The notes under the pieces: generated by a model
What the model was told of the DNA's origin: nothing
Databases searched by the model: none
What the model saw: only the letters and a program-made list of their open reading frames with translations
Translations under genes and position numbers: made by a program
NCBI GenBank assembly: GCA_965644295.1
Contig: CBFFRP010000408.1
Span: 1-64,000 of the forward strand
Direction: 5' to 3'
DNA length: 64,000 nucleotides
Source of the DNA: Paraphysomonas bandaiensis
Taxonomy: Eukaryota > Chrysophyceae
Part shown: positions 23,701-35,400 of the stretch, piece by piece
Layout of the letters: the number at the start of each line of letters is the position of its first letter
How positions within the stretch are numbered: the stretch's first letter is position 1

Positions 23701-25339
23701 CCCGTCATCCGCACTTGATAATCACATAGATAGAGATCTGTGTGTCATATCTGAACCGGATGTGAATTTGTCAGATGAATGTGAAGCTTCCATCAGAGAG
23801 CATATACTTCACAATGAGGAAAATATTGATAAGGATAAGGGTGATGATACGAATCTTGATGTTAATGTCAATTCAGAGGTACTACCAATATCAGAGGCTG
23901 CTACACTGTCTGCTTCATCTGCAACAGCTGGATCTGAAGAGTCTAGCGGCAACACCCCGTCATCCGCACTTGATAATCACATAGATAGAGATCTGTGTGT
24001 CATATCTGAACCGGATGTGAATTTGTCAGATGAATGTGACGCTTCCATCAGAGAGCATATACTTCACAATGAGGAAAATATTGATAAGGATAAGGGTGAT
24101 GATACGAATCTTGATGTTAATGTGAATTCAGAGGTACTACCAATATCAGAGGCTGCTACACTGTCTGCTTCATCTGCAACAGCTGGATCTGAAGAGTCTA
24201 GCGGCAACACCCCGTCATCCGCACTTGATAATCACATAGATAGAGATCTGTGTGTCATATCTGAACCGGATGTGAATTTGTCAGATGAATGTGAAGCTTC
24301 CATCAGAGAGCATATACTTCACAATGAGGAAAATATTGATAAGGATAAGGATGATGATACGAATCTTGATGTTAATGTGAATTCAGAGGTACTACCAATA
24401 TCAGAGGCTGCTACACTGTCTGCTTCCACTAGAGTGCCAAATGATTATATTGAGTACTTGAAACGTAACATCAAAGGTCTTGAAAAAGGCAGTTACTCTG
24501 CTGTTTCTGGTAGGTTCCCTGTACCTTTGCCATCTGGTTGCATTCGCCGTGAAACTTTTGGAGAGGGCGGTGTAGAAAGTTCTGGCGAGTTGGAGGATGA
24601 GGAAGATGATGACAATCCCGAGGAATCTGCTGTCTTTGAGCTTCCTTTCAAGTTGTCGGGGTGCAGTAATCGCGGTTCCTTCGTTGTTTTGTCTAAAGAA
24701 GAGGAATGTGCAGCCATGAAGCCGGTGAGTTCAAGTGGCGAAGTTAGCCGTCCTGATTTTCTTGAGAGTTCTCACGCGTTTGAGAGTCCCAGTAGTGACG
24801 ATGATATGGATAAGGTAGGAATTATTCATCAAAGTACTGTCTCCGTCACAGGCGCATTATTTGAAACCCTAAAAGATATAGATCCATCAGATGATGAAGA
24901 GTGTGAAGACGATTCAGTCCCGAACAATGGAATTGAAGAGTTAATGGCACTGTTTAGCAATGCTAGCCCTGTGTCAACTACAGATGATGATTGGAATGGA
25001 TGGGAACTGGTAGGAAATAGGTGGATCAAGAAGAATCCTATGACAGAAGAAGAAATAGCAGCAGCTGCTGCCTTTTATGAAGAAAATCGTAAGAGAGGCC
25101 CCCATGCCACACGTTCAAGACGATTAACTGCTGCAGGAGATGCAGATAGCGAGCATACGGGGATAGTGTCGCCATTAATTCCAGCTCTTGACAGCAATGA
25201 TTCTGATTCAGTTAGAGCTGCAATGCGGGATACCCAAGTGAAAAACAATGAATTGATGGTAGACAAAAATTGCGAATCCTCAGATGAATCAAGACAATCA
25301 CAACTGACTAAAAGGGATGAAGCCCACGCGCTGCTATAG
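17739..25339 (+). CDS. large PH and SAM domain protein with nine 85-residue repeats
   Basis: There are two exons, 17739-18375 and 18426-25339, joined across a 50-base intron (GGTACCC...TTTTAG), giving 2516 residues. A PH-like domain lies at about residues 25-135 and ends with the conserved Trp segment (SMSKWVNFLQVL). A long Ser/Arg/Pro-rich disordered region follows, with many SPxxR-type sites and an acidic Asp run. A SAM domain lies at about 806-870 (LDWLETIGMGKYASSF...LVQLNI). An unassigned helical domain spans about 930-1095. Nine tandem repeats occupy about 1458-2214. The C-terminal 300 residues are acidic and end with a WNGWELVGNRWIKKNP motif. The combination suggests a membrane- or cortex-associated scaffold, but I do not recognise an orthologue. 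No catalytic domain is visible. The start ATG gives a PH domain directly after a short N terminus. Confidence 0.85.
22160..24427 (+). repeat. 255-base coding minisatellite, nine copies
   Basis: The units start at 22160, 22415, 22670, 22925, 23180, 23435, 23690, 23945 and 24200, exactly 255 bases apart, so each adds 85 residues in frame. The last copy is truncated after about 228 bases. Copies differ at very few positions (for example Asp/Glu in DECDAS versus DECEAS, Lys/Glu in HNKENID, Pro/Leu once). The repeat is acidic (pattern DKGDDTNLDVNVNSEVLP). Near identity shows recent amplification or continuing homogenisation. Confidence 0.98.
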
Positions 25340-26053
25340 CTTCATTTCTTTATGAGTGTTACTAATTTTTATATGTTGTGTCGATTCCTTACACCTCTAA
25401 TAATACCTTTTTTCATGATGATTGCATAAATATTACTGCTCATGTACTTGAAATGACCGTTAGGTAAAATCGCATCAGCAAATAATTTCATAATTCTGGG
25501 TAACTGTTGTAACTAATGGAGAATCAAGATCGTTATTATTATATTATGTTAATCTTCACATTACAACGAGGAAAGCAGTATTCTAAGTTTTTAAAATTAT
25601 AACTGCCACTTAGTCACAGACAGTATTATATGAAATTTAATGAGGTGGTTTCGAGTTTCGACAAACTAAAATATATGCACTGTTGAGTTTTGCTGTTTGT
25701 ATTGAAAGCTGTATTTCTAAGGTATCTGAAAGATGGCCGTTACTTAAAGAATACAGTTTTTCATGAACAACTAATGATATTATGATAGCAACTATAGTAG
25801 TGAAACTATAATATACTGACCGTATAAGATCGTATTCTGAAATTGATTAGTAGTTGAGGTAACATGAATTTGGTAAATTACAATGAATGATAAGAAATAC
25901 TGATTATAATTTTAACAAATGAGTATCGAGTGAATAAAATGTTCAGTTAATTGAGTTTAAACCATTCACAATGTCAAAAGTTGATATGCATAAGATCCTC
26001 GAGTCTAAGATCTGATAAAATATCAGCTTTTGGCATACATATTACTTGGGTGG
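25340..26053. other. 3' flank of the PH-SAM gene, no gene seen
   Basis: The stretch is AT-rich and has no supported ORF. It would hold the 3' UTR and polyadenylation region of the upstream gene. Confidence 0.55.
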
Positions 26054-26365
26054 TAAAAACTTAAGTAACTGAACTTGAACCACACAACAATCTCTTATAG
26101 TAAAATTATAAAATAAACATAATATCTCAACATTCATTGAGATTCGCTTCATTTATATTTTCTCAACTACCAATCAGTATTTTATCAGATCTTAGATATA
26201 GACACGATTATACTATTATACAGTCAAAGTACTTCAGTATCTCTAACATAACTCATATCATATCATTGATTCATGTACTACAGTTAGTTATCAACTATAC
26301 TGTCTGTATTCTCGAACTAACGGTCACAATTCGAACACAAATAAGCAAAATTCCACACTCCCTCT
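26054..26365 (+). repeat. dispersed repeat, uninterrupted copy (empty site)
   Basis: This block matches 30991-31104 plus 31981-32175 with over 90 percent apparent identity, and matches 46985-47240 more distantly. At about 26161-26175 it reads TCTCAACTACCAATC without interruption. The sibling at 31 kb has an 876-base insert exactly there. Confidence 0.85.
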
Positions 26366-26749
26366 CTATTCGAAGCTGTGGATAGAATCTAATCTTCATT
26401 TTCACGCCACAAGAAAAACTAACGGATAAATAACCACCAAGAATTTGTGGACTTATGACTCCGACATTTATTTCAGCTAGTCTCACTGCAGTCATCACTC
26501 TTATTATGATTTTCTACCTCGTTAGTTGTCTCGGAAAACTTCCTTAGAACCTTTATAACATGATACGTATTATCGCTGTATTGATTGAATAGTAGGCCAC
26601 CTGGGTCTACATGTTTTCTTATACTCACCATTGATATTTTGTTTTTTAATCTCTCTGTATATAATATAATATTATTGTAATGCTAGGGCCACCACAACAT
26701 GCAATAATGATGATGTTGTCTTCGTCTACATACATCATGTAATTAATAT

Positions 26750-28905
26750 AGTTGAACTACAAGGTATTGACTTCTTGGTGAATTGAGAATAATGATTAGA
26801 GATTACAGATGAAACATGTCGATACATTGTACTAAGTGTGTGGATATGCATGCATGTGATGTGATATCCATTCATTCAAGATACGTCGTGCGTATGCAAT
26901 AGAGAAACTACGGAAGCGAAGTTTATACTTCAACTCTCCCCCTTAAACTAAGCGTACGTTCGGAATGATATGGAAATGCATGTCTATACTTAATACACTA
27001 TAATATCACAACACACACAAGCATTTAGTGAGAGCAACCAAAGAGAATTGACCTGAAATGTCTAAATTCTGTCTTGCGTAGGGGCTTAGTCATAACATCG
27101 GCAACATTGTTGGCAGAATCAACATACACGAATCGAACGATATTGTTTTGAACGAGTTGTCGAATGAAATGATGACGAATTTCAATATGTTTAGACCGCT
27201 TGTGAAACACTGGGTTAACCGATAGATTAATAGCAGATGTGTTTTGTTGACTTTGATGTCCAGGGTATCTGGTTGGATAGGTTTTGTAGGTGAACACGGG
27301 AAAGTCAACTCTGCACAGACTGTGTTATGAGAAATACCTTCCTTGGATGTGTCACCCATAGAATAATACTCAGAATCCATTGTTGACAGGGCTAGAGATT
27401 GTTGGAGTTTGGAAAACCATGCAATGCAAGCACCAGCTAGGAGAAATGCAGCGCCGGACTGAGAACGTCGAGTATCGACATCATAGTTTGCCCAATTTGC
27501 GTCAGAAGAAGCCTGGAGCGTAGGTGGATTGTTGGATTGACGCCTGTAGGTCAGCGGAAGATCCGCCGAACCTTTCAAATATTTCAATATCTGTACCACA
27601 GCATTCCAGTGTTCCCTGCCGGGGTTAGACAGAAAACGTGCACAACATCCAACGGCAAAAGCAATATCAGGGCGAGTGCACACCATAACATACTTTAATT
27701 TTCCAACCACTGTGCGATAAGGGATATTCCCCATATAGATTTTCTCCTCGTCCGTGCTTGGAGACATCGAGGCAGATAATATAACATGGTTGGCCATAGG
27801 CACTGGAGATGTTGAGTTGATCGGGTGGATCGGATCCACATATTCGATTAAGTCCTTGATGTATTGACACTGAGAGAATTGGACTGTGTGTCGATCCTTC
27901 GATGTGTGAATACGGATCCCAAGAAACCACTCGAGGGGACCTAAATCGTTAGTACGAAATTTTTGGTGTAATAACACGCTAAATTTATTCAATAGGCTAA
28001 TGCTGGATGCAGCAATGGCAATATCATCAACATATACGCATATAATGACGAATCCATCATCAGATTGGTGATAAAATACACACGTATCTGAGGTACATTG
28101 TGTAAATGATATGGATAATAAAAATGATATGGATAAATATGGATAATCATATTATGAAATAGTCTACTAGCCTGTTTAAGACCATAGAGTGACTTTAGCA
28201 GTTTATAACACTTGCCTCGTGGGAGTCTCTGCTGCCTGGCTGGGGGTGCTGACATGTAGCAATCATAGTCAATGTCAGACTGTGGAAACGTCTTTGGCAC
28301 ATCCAAATGGTGAACATATATAGTCCATAATGAGCACATACATAATGCAAGAACAATGCGTAATGTCAAATGTCGAACTACAGGTTGACGCCATTCCGCA
28401 AGCGCTTTGACATCATCATCAGCATCAATAGGAGGTGTCGCAACACGTATATGGACTTTTCGGTGATGATGTCCAATAGTTTTGTCGACTTCAGCATCGC
28501 TCGAAAGTCTGTTTCGAAGGCTTCAAAGTCTTGCAGACGTGCTGGGTACTGCGGAACATCGCAAGAGGGAAGTATAAGAGACAGATTATCGAGGTGAGAT
28601 GATAATCGTTTGCATTGATCCAGTGTTAACTCCTGGATAGGGTTTTGGGGACAGGGAGAGCCATGCTGATGAGTAAAAGGGCAAACAAAATGGTTATAGA
28701 TCGCGAGAATCCGCTACTAAGTTGAACTACAAGGTATTGACTTCTTGGTGAATTGAGAATAACGATTAGAGATTACAGATGAAACATGTCGATACATTGT
28801 ACTAAGTGTGTGGATATGCATGCATGTGATGTGATATCCATTCATTCAAGATACGTCGTGCGTATGCAATAGAGAAACTACGGAAGCGAAGTTTATACTT
28901 CAACT
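26750..28905 (-). mobile_element. Ty1/copia retrotransposon, internally deleted
   Basis: Direct repeats of 186 bases at 26750-26935 and 28720-28905 differ at one position that I could see (T/C near 26786). They begin AGTTGAACTACAAGG and end TATACTTCAACT. A polypurine tract (AAGGGGGAG on the minus strand) abuts the left repeat. The internal 1.8 kb is far shorter than a full copia interior. Near-identical LTRs mean a recent insertion. Flanking AATAT/AATAC is a possible imperfect 5-base target duplication. Confidence 0.85.
27026..28690 (-). pseudogene. copia gag/pol remnant: gag start fused to RT and RNase H, frameshifted
   Basis: Reading the minus strand from 28690, a short Gag-like piece (QFxAFExDFRAML-type pattern) is followed by the start of the copia reverse transcriptase (LDVPKTFPQ, KSLYGLKQASRLFHNMI). 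The catalytic YVDD is present in another frame (VIICVYVDDIAIAASS). The frame then reads LGPLEWFLGIRI, YRTVVGKLKYVMVCTRPDIAFAV split over two segments, SSDANWANYDVDTRRSQSG and the RNase H region ending near 27026. Protease and integrase are missing between gag and RT, and at least two frameshifts break the rest. The order is that of a copia polyprotein with a large internal deletion. Confidence 0.85.
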
Positions 28906-30111
28906 AATACACTATAATATATATAATATTATATATAAAATATAAGAAGGCACAATATTATCAATGATGAAGGTCTGATTATTAAGAAGCACAAGATTGT
29001 GTGTTGCTGCAACCAACAACCTACTAACAAGTCGTCTCACGGGTGCAATTTTGCACACTTATTCTGTGGCAACTTATTCAAGTTGACTTCAACGCCTTTC
29101 CTTCATTAAATTGTGTGCACTCGTCCGCACCACACATGTATGTATTCACCTCTTGCACTATTTTACCGAGTGCCTTTATTTTACACTATATACTACACAA
29201 CCGCGCCCTTTCTCCGCTCAGATGAAAACCCACTATAAAAGCAAGAAATAACATAAAAGCACCACAAATATACCTGACACTGCTTGGAGAACAGTACCAG
29301 AGCCTTGTTATGATAATCTCAATGACCTTGGTACAGAGAGAGAGAAACCAAAACTAGAGTCGATGTGATGACCAAACATTGTGAAATGGTCAAAACCTGG
29401 TAAAATTTTGAAAATATCAATTTAAGTTGAGTTTTTGATGCGTTTTACAATAAATAATGCGGTAGGTGCAAAGAAGAGAACGTGTTTTTTAAAGACATTA
29501 ATTATTTAATAAGTTTTACATTATTAGTTAAAAATCGTAAACGTGAGAATAATATATTATTATTATGTAACGGTCACACTAACAATAATACAACATGATA
29601 TTATTTTATTATAATATATATAATATTATATATTATGTATGTGTACTATAGTGCTATGAATCATTGTATAACAATGTTCTGTTGCCTATATATAATAATA
29701 TAGCTATAGTACTAAGGCAGTAGACATATATATCATGTATGTGTGGTAAGACATAATAATAGGTCTAATCACATTGTCAGATGCATCCATCATGAGGTCG
29801 CACTACCTCTGTCATTGGCCACAAAAAGGTGCCGAATAATGTGAACTCGGCGTCAATCACTCAAAGCAAATGTCGTGAGCACAAGCAGAAAGTTGATATA
29901 TACAACTAACATCTTCTGACTTTAGGGTTTTGTTAAAAGATCTAAATACTGTAGTAATACAAATATTTATTAACACTATATACTATACTATAGCATTCAA
30001 GCACTTTTAGAACCATTCTACAACAATTCTTAAAAGTCAAGTAAAATCTACTAGATTTTTCCAAATTTTTGAAAATTTCCCACTTTTGCATAATATTGTT
30101 TACTTTAAGTC
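28906..30111. other. AT-rich spacer, no gene seen
   Basis: TA-rich microsatellites and short ORFs only. No domain or repeat partner was found apart from simple sequence. Confidence 0.55.
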
Positions 30112-30430
30112 CTTAAGATGAACATCCCGGGTGCTTCACTTCAGCAGGCAGCCCAATACCCCGGTTATCTTAAGGTGGACCCTTCCCCGAAAGCCTGTTT
30201 ATACTCGTCAGGGCCCAAAGACGTCTAACTACTACACAAGTGACACTACTTATTAGTGTCCATTGTACCACACAAGCATTCGGCTATGAGTGAGCAGAAG
30301 GTTATATCTGCTGTCTATGTTGGCGGCTTACGTTGCTTTCTTTCCCGGAGAAATATCTTGGATATTTATCCCCCAGAACACCATGAAAAAAAGGTACGAG
30401 TCCGACTTTGTTGAGGGTTACTGTAGGGTA
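30112..30430 (-). repeat. dispersed GC-richer repeat, inverted relative to 59640-59960
   Basis: On the minus strand this block matches the plus-strand block at 59640-59960 over about 300 bases with scattered differences. Shared words include CAAAGTCGGACTCG, AACATAG...CAGATAT, ATAGCCGAATGCTTGTGTGG and AAGACGTC (reverse CAGGGCCCAAAGACGTCTA). No coding capacity is evident. It may be a piece of a larger retroelement or a SINE-like unit. Confidence 0.75.
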
Positions 30431-30990
30431 CGCTCTCTTGTTGTCCTCAACTCTTCATATATTACGTACAATATATATATGCATGGTTCTAATGCACACG
30501 TTGTTTACAACCCAGCGACGTACTTTCAATGAAGTTTTTGATGAGGGTTTCCACGAAGAACGAGGCAAACTGCGAAGACTTACTCCTGAAGTAATTTAAA
30601 GCGATGTACCACTGGAAGCTGACAGTAAGTAAGACAATCACTACTACTTGCCTTACATATAATCACCGCATCTTCCCCACACAGACAGGACGGTAATATC
30701 GCCTACACGCTTGTAGACACTCTAGGGGTTCAGACCCTCCTACCCCTGGTCTCCCTCTAGACTCAGTAGACACACTACTCTCGGGTAACGTACTTATTGT
30801 ATTTTATCGGATGGAGATATCGGAGCATGGTTGGCTTGTCACTCTGGCCGTTCCTCGAGTCTTAAATGATGTCGGTTTTAGCGCATGAATCATAATATCT
30901 TGAGTTTTTCCGTTCAGTTGATCACCCCAAATTCATCGACCTTTAGATGATGTCGCTTCCAATCTGAACTCGCTATCATATCAATATTAG
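30431..30990. other. spacer, no gene seen
   Basis: No supported ORF, RNA gene or further repeat was recognised in this stretch. Confidence 0.5.
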
Positions 30991-32175
30991 TAAAAACTTA
31001 AGTAAGTGAACTTGAACTCACACAACAATCTCTTATAGCAAAATTATAAAATAAACATAATATCTCAACATTCATTGAGATTCGCTTCATTTATATTTTC
31101 TCAATGTAAAACCCAGCTATCGGGTAATTCTATATTCTACAAGCTCTCTATTGTGTGTGTTTAAGTTTGTACATACTATCTGTACAACATAGTATAGATT
31201 GAATATTATTATTATTGCCATAACTCACACTAAGATATATGATATATTATGACTAGGACAATTCATGCTTATCATTAATATTTATATAATCATTCAAAAG
31301 ACAAAGAAAGACATCATTGATTATCAATAATGAGACATAATGATGATAATGATGATGGATGATATATATATATATGTTCTTATTATATATATATATTGAC
31401 TTTAAGGCTGGAGAAGTTTACTGGAGAATTCCGGGTCGCTGATAGATGTCTATTGCCAGATTATCCAGTAATACAGTTATACATTACGTATTTCTTCAGT
31501 GCTTATTGGGGATTGATTGTACAGGAGTACGCATACAAGGCTTCAACTACAATGAGAATACTGAGTGTATCTTCCCTTATACAGTGATAATGAGTTATTT
31601 TGATCAACTGTGTTAGACTGATGTGTTTGGTATTGAATATGAATGATGTTCATTCCATTGATCACGGAATCGTAGATAGTATTTATATTGATTATTGATA
31701 ATAAGATGCAATTTCTTCACTCTGGAAGTTGCTTGTAGATAGCATTGTAGCTGTAGATATATATATATTCATTGTTTTTCAATTATATTGTTATTACTAT
31801 GGATGAGGAGGCTCTTGACAGAGTACGAGAGTCAGCTACGTTGGATTCAGTAAGAACAACCCTTAGGCTTATGCTAGAAGGGCTGGATCCTTCCATTGTT
31901 AATGCCAGTGAAGAACAGATTCGAAATATAGGCATGGCTTTTGGATTGAGTGATACTGATGCAGAGATCTTAGTATTACATCAACTACCAATCAATATTA
32001 TCAGATCTTAGATATAGACACGATTATACTATTATACAGTCAAAGTACTTCAGTATCTCTAACATAACTCATAACATATCATTGATTCATGTACTACAGT
32101 TAGTTATCAACTATACTGTATTCTCGAACTAACGGTCAAATTCGAATTCCTTGAAGTTCAGCTTTAATTACATAC
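30991..32175 (+). repeat. dispersed repeat interrupted by an LTR-like insertion
   Basis: Positions 30991-31104 and 31981-32175 are the two halves of the repeat seen intact at 26054-26365. The interruption falls at a TCAA that is present on both sides (31101-31104 and 31981-31984), as expected for a 4-base target duplication. Confidence 0.85.
31105..31980. mobile_element. probable solo LTR with TCAA target duplication
   Basis: The 876-base insert starts TGTAAAACCC and ends GTATTACA, the TG...CA form of LTRs. It is bordered by TCAA on both sides. The gypsy element at 36-6807 also starts TGTA, ends TTACA and makes a 4-base duplication, so a gypsy-type LTR is plausible. The interior holds an ATG at 31799 that opens about 60 codons (MDEEALDRVRESATLDSV...) before running into the flank. 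That is unusual for an LTR, so a small non-autonomous element is the alternative. No internal domain was recognised. Confidence 0.65.
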
Positions 32176-32554
32176 AAATAAGCAAAACTCAACATTGAGT
32201 AAAACTTTTTTGTCTAGAACATAAAGCATAACCATAACTAACAAATGAGCTGAATCCAACAGCCCCCATATTAACGGTATGTAACTTTCTGACTTTCATT
32301 TATCTCTAATCATTGCCATCGTGAAGGTCTATAGGCTTTTTGTACTATTCCATTATAAGACGTTGTCATTTATCATTTATATAAAACGAGCATGCCAGAT
32401 GCCAGGAAACTGTATGTATATGCGGTAGCGATTAACGCGATTAGAAACTAGATCTAATATCAAGCACGCAGGAGCCCCACTACATCATATAAAACGTTAA
32501 GGATTATATGACTATCATGGCCTGATAAAATAATTCTGGCAATCCATATCATTA

Positions 32555-33499
32555 TTAAATAGTGGACAAAGTAGGGCGATTTAAAACAGCCGCGGTTGAG
32601 AATAAAACTGTCATTATACTTGAGACTTTCTTCTGGTCTAAAAGCCCTCGAGACTGTAAGAAATTCACTATTATTCCGGTGGTTTCTTCACGACAATCTT
32701 CATGGACAAAATGTCCCGCCATTCCCCCTTGCACAACATGAAGCTCGAACAATCCTTGCATATGAGCAGTACACATTGTACGGTCTAATCTATCAGCACT
32801 GGATAATATCAAGCAATGGTGTTGACAAAGCCCCAAAAACGCACTATTGAACCCCTTAAACCAGTTCTTCCATTCATTTTCATACAGCAACAAATTTATT
32901 CTCCATACAAAATAATTATCATCAGTGGCTAAAAGGGTTGGAGGAATCGATATTTCAGCTGATTGCCTACTTTGTGGCCGACGCATGCCTGTGGACCAAT
33001 TAACACAGTCTTGAATAGATTGAAATCGTTTGGGCCATGACTCCAAAGCACTCCGCATATTCTCCAATGATTCCATAGCAGTATCCTCAACCAAATCTAC
33101 AACAATAACCGCGATAATTTTATCTTTCAATTGATCATGATGTGCACTACGCACGGCTATGGATCCACCCACACTATGGCCAATTACAACAATTTGTCGA
33201 CTGCCTATTATGTCTCCTAACGCACTGACTATATGTACAATATCATCAGTTAATGCTGAAATGCTCATGTTCAATTCAGTGGACGATTCTCCATGACTAC
33301 GCATATCCGGGGCAATACATAAGACATGTCCACGCAAACACGATACTTGATTGTGCCACGTGTGTTTTGAACTACCAGCTCCATGTATAAATAATAGACA
33401 CAAACCGGAGTCAGAACATTCACCCGCTATTGCTACAGCCAAGCGTACATTTTGTCCATCGCAATCAGTTTCGATGTAACAAACTCTTTCAAAACTCAT
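32555..33499 (-). CDS. PPME1: protein phosphatase methylesterase 1 (PP2A demethylase), alpha/beta hydrolase
   Basis: This is an intronless 314-residue protein. PPME1 removes the methyl ester from the C-terminal leucine of the PP2A catalytic subunit. The family pattern is followed closely: FIHGAGSSKHTWHNQ near the oxyanion region, PDMRSHGES, the nucleophile elbow VIGHSVGGSIAV (Ser at about 112), the family-specific VVDLVEDTAMESLENM, WPKRFQSIQDCVNWS, VWRINLLLYENEWKNWF, ADRLDR and GHFVHED near the end, carrying the catalytic His. The family is usually 310-400 residues, so this is a compact form. The start is ATG 33499 and the stop is TAA 32557-32555. It is divergent from the plus-strand gene beginning near 34178. 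Catalytic residues look intact. Confidence 0.93.
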   Translation of the reverse strand: MSFERVCYIETDCDGQNVRLAVAIAGECSDSGLCLLFIHGAGSSKHTWHNQVSCLRGHVLCIAPDMRSHGESSTELNMSISALTDDIVHIVSALGDIIGSRQIVVIGHSVGGSIAVRSAHHDQLKDKIIAVIVVDLVEDTAMESLENMRSALESWPKRFQSIQDCVNWSTGMRRPQSRQSAEISIPPTLLATDDNYFVWRINLLLYENEWKNWFKGFNSAFLGLCQHHCLILSSADRLDRTMCTAHMQGLFELHVVQGGMAGHFVHEDCREETTGIIVNFLQSRGLLDQKKVSSIMTVLFSTAAVLNRPTLSTI

Positions 33500-34177
33500 C
33501 AGGATATCAGTCGAAAAGAGTAATATTTTGATACTGCATACAGGTCATAAATATTCATTCGCCAATTGGCCGAAAGTCCAGCCCTATTATCTCCAGCTTG
33601 ATATCTAATTTCTAGCCTATACAGACATCTAGACATATGAAATGGCTGCTGCTGTATACTGTATACCCTTATATCCGATATGGTATTCCAGTGGTATTCC
33701 CGCATGTATACATTTCAGTGTTTGCTTGCTTTTTTATTCATCGTGCGCAACAAAATACACGGACGGACATTGTATGTACTTTTTAGAGCTGGGGATGCGT
33801 GTTTCTGTTCAAGCGGACAATTGTAACAAAAAGCACTAGACAGAAGAAGAGGAATCAAGCTGTTGTCAGGAATATTGAGATTATGAAGAGAATGATTCAG
33901 TGAATAGTAGTACATTGCCCTGGAGCTTAGAGAAGTTTCTCTTGATAGCGTACCTATATATCGTGGAAATATTCTTGAATCATATTTTTGAGTAGCGTTT
34001 CGCGCCGGGGAATGTTCTTTAACGAAGACCCTCAAGCAACTAATGCACAGGGTGCTGCGCGAATGAGACTTCGACATCAACAGTTTATTAGATTAGGTGG
34101 GGAATTGAACCTGTATTGAGCACTGTGTTGAATAATCGATAATAAAAGGTCTCCTCCTCTGTTTGGGCTTGCTGTTA

Positions 34178-35400
34178 ATGGATACGAAGGATACAACGAA
34201 CCGCTCGGGCACTAAATCTTCTCAAGCCCGAAGTAACCAAGTCAAAACAGTTATTTGTCTTTGCCAATGAATGGCTTAATATGATATCGTTTATTTTACA
34301 GGACACTGTCATGTTAGGTGCTGCAGAAGTGGAACTGATAAATGCCTTGATCGAACCCAGTCAACTCGTGCACTTTACTCAAAATATCTCTGGTCTATAC
34401 AAAGGTAAGTCTGTTGAGTAGTTTACTGTCTAATCTATTGTCGTGTGAAAACCAAAATATAGTGACTTGTGCTTATTACTATCGCGTACCTACCAATACA
34501 TGATGGTATCTTAGGATCATGGACGTTACCCCAAACCACGAACTATACCAACGGGTATGCTGTAATATTATTTACTTTTTGTTTGACTCTGTACTATAGA
34601 ATAAGCCATGCGAAAGGAAGTATGCTTTTCCAGGTTGTACATGTGAACTGCAATGTATTCTTATCATCCCAAATACACAAGTAGTATTCTGTCTGGAAAC
34701 ACCTTGCATTTGTAGTATAATCTGAAGTTTTGTTATGTAATGGCTCTGTCTGCAGTTCAAAAGCATTGCTATTAGGAACATTCCAAATGCACACTTCATT
34801 TACGGAGTTATGAAAGCCTATGGCGTCCCTGTTAAGAAATCCAAACGAAAAGTTGAAGATATACTGTATCCACTGCAGGGTATGCGCCTTTTATATAGCC
34901 ACCGTAAATAATGTTCAGAGTAGGGTTGTATTTGAAAAATACCGGAGAATTATCCTTGGTAACAACACCTTCCCAAAGCCATAACCTTTTTCTTGCTGTT
35001 CCTTTACGTTCGAATTTCTCTGGCCACTCTCAAAAGCAATTACATCTGCAAACCGCCGCAGCGCGCTTGGAAAAGAAAGCAGGAGCCCTTGACTCCCATA
35101 ATGGAAATGTCGATTCACTATTTCCTGGAATGGTAACACTTTCTATGAGTTCGTTCTCTACGAAGAGTCCATTTATCCTCCATTCAATGTTTCGCAAAGT
35201 CACATTTTGGGCAGCTCATATAGGAGTGTTAGTAATTCAAAATGGTGAGCTGATCTTTCTTTATTGTAAAGTAACCTTCAATGTATATTTATATTTCAGA
35301 TTACTATGCATGGCTAGAAAAGAATATTGCTAGAATCAGTGGTCCTTGTAGCATTTGCCAACGCGAATCGGTGCGTAAGTGGATACAGGGAATGATTACG
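34178..35400 (+). CDS. Mediator subunit 27-like region (tentative), several short exons
   Basis: Plausible exons are 34178-34240 (MDTKDTTNRSG...), 34302-34404, an unresolved stretch to 34755, 34756-34879, 34921-35244 and from 35300. The last two read LFPGMVTLSMSS...ILHSMFRKVTFWAAHI and YYAWLEKNIARISGPCSICQ. From memory this resembles the C-terminal domain of MED27, where a helix with FxxxT..A is followed by a Tyr/Trp segment and a Cys-x2-Cys zinc knuckle. MED27 is a tail subunit of the Mediator transcription coactivator. The open frame does not stop after the Cys pair but continues into the sequence of the Tul1-like protein. The 3' end given is arbitrary, and the true gene border is unresolved. 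If the assignment is wrong, these exons are simply the N-terminal extension of the next entry. Confidence 0.35.

Noticed and set aside
22500-23984. Six identical 69-codon ORFs at 255-base spacing
   Set aside because: They are out-of-frame shadows of the 85-residue repeat in the PH-SAM gene.
26760-28600. Plus-strand ORF 28370-28597
   Set aside because: It is antisense to the copia remnant, whose minus-strand frames show the RT motifs.
32555-33499. Generic alpha/beta hydrolase or epoxide hydrolase call
   Set aside because: The segments after the nucleophile elbow (DLVEDTAMESL, WPKRFQS, WRINL, DRLDR) follow the PP2A methylesterase pattern specifically.
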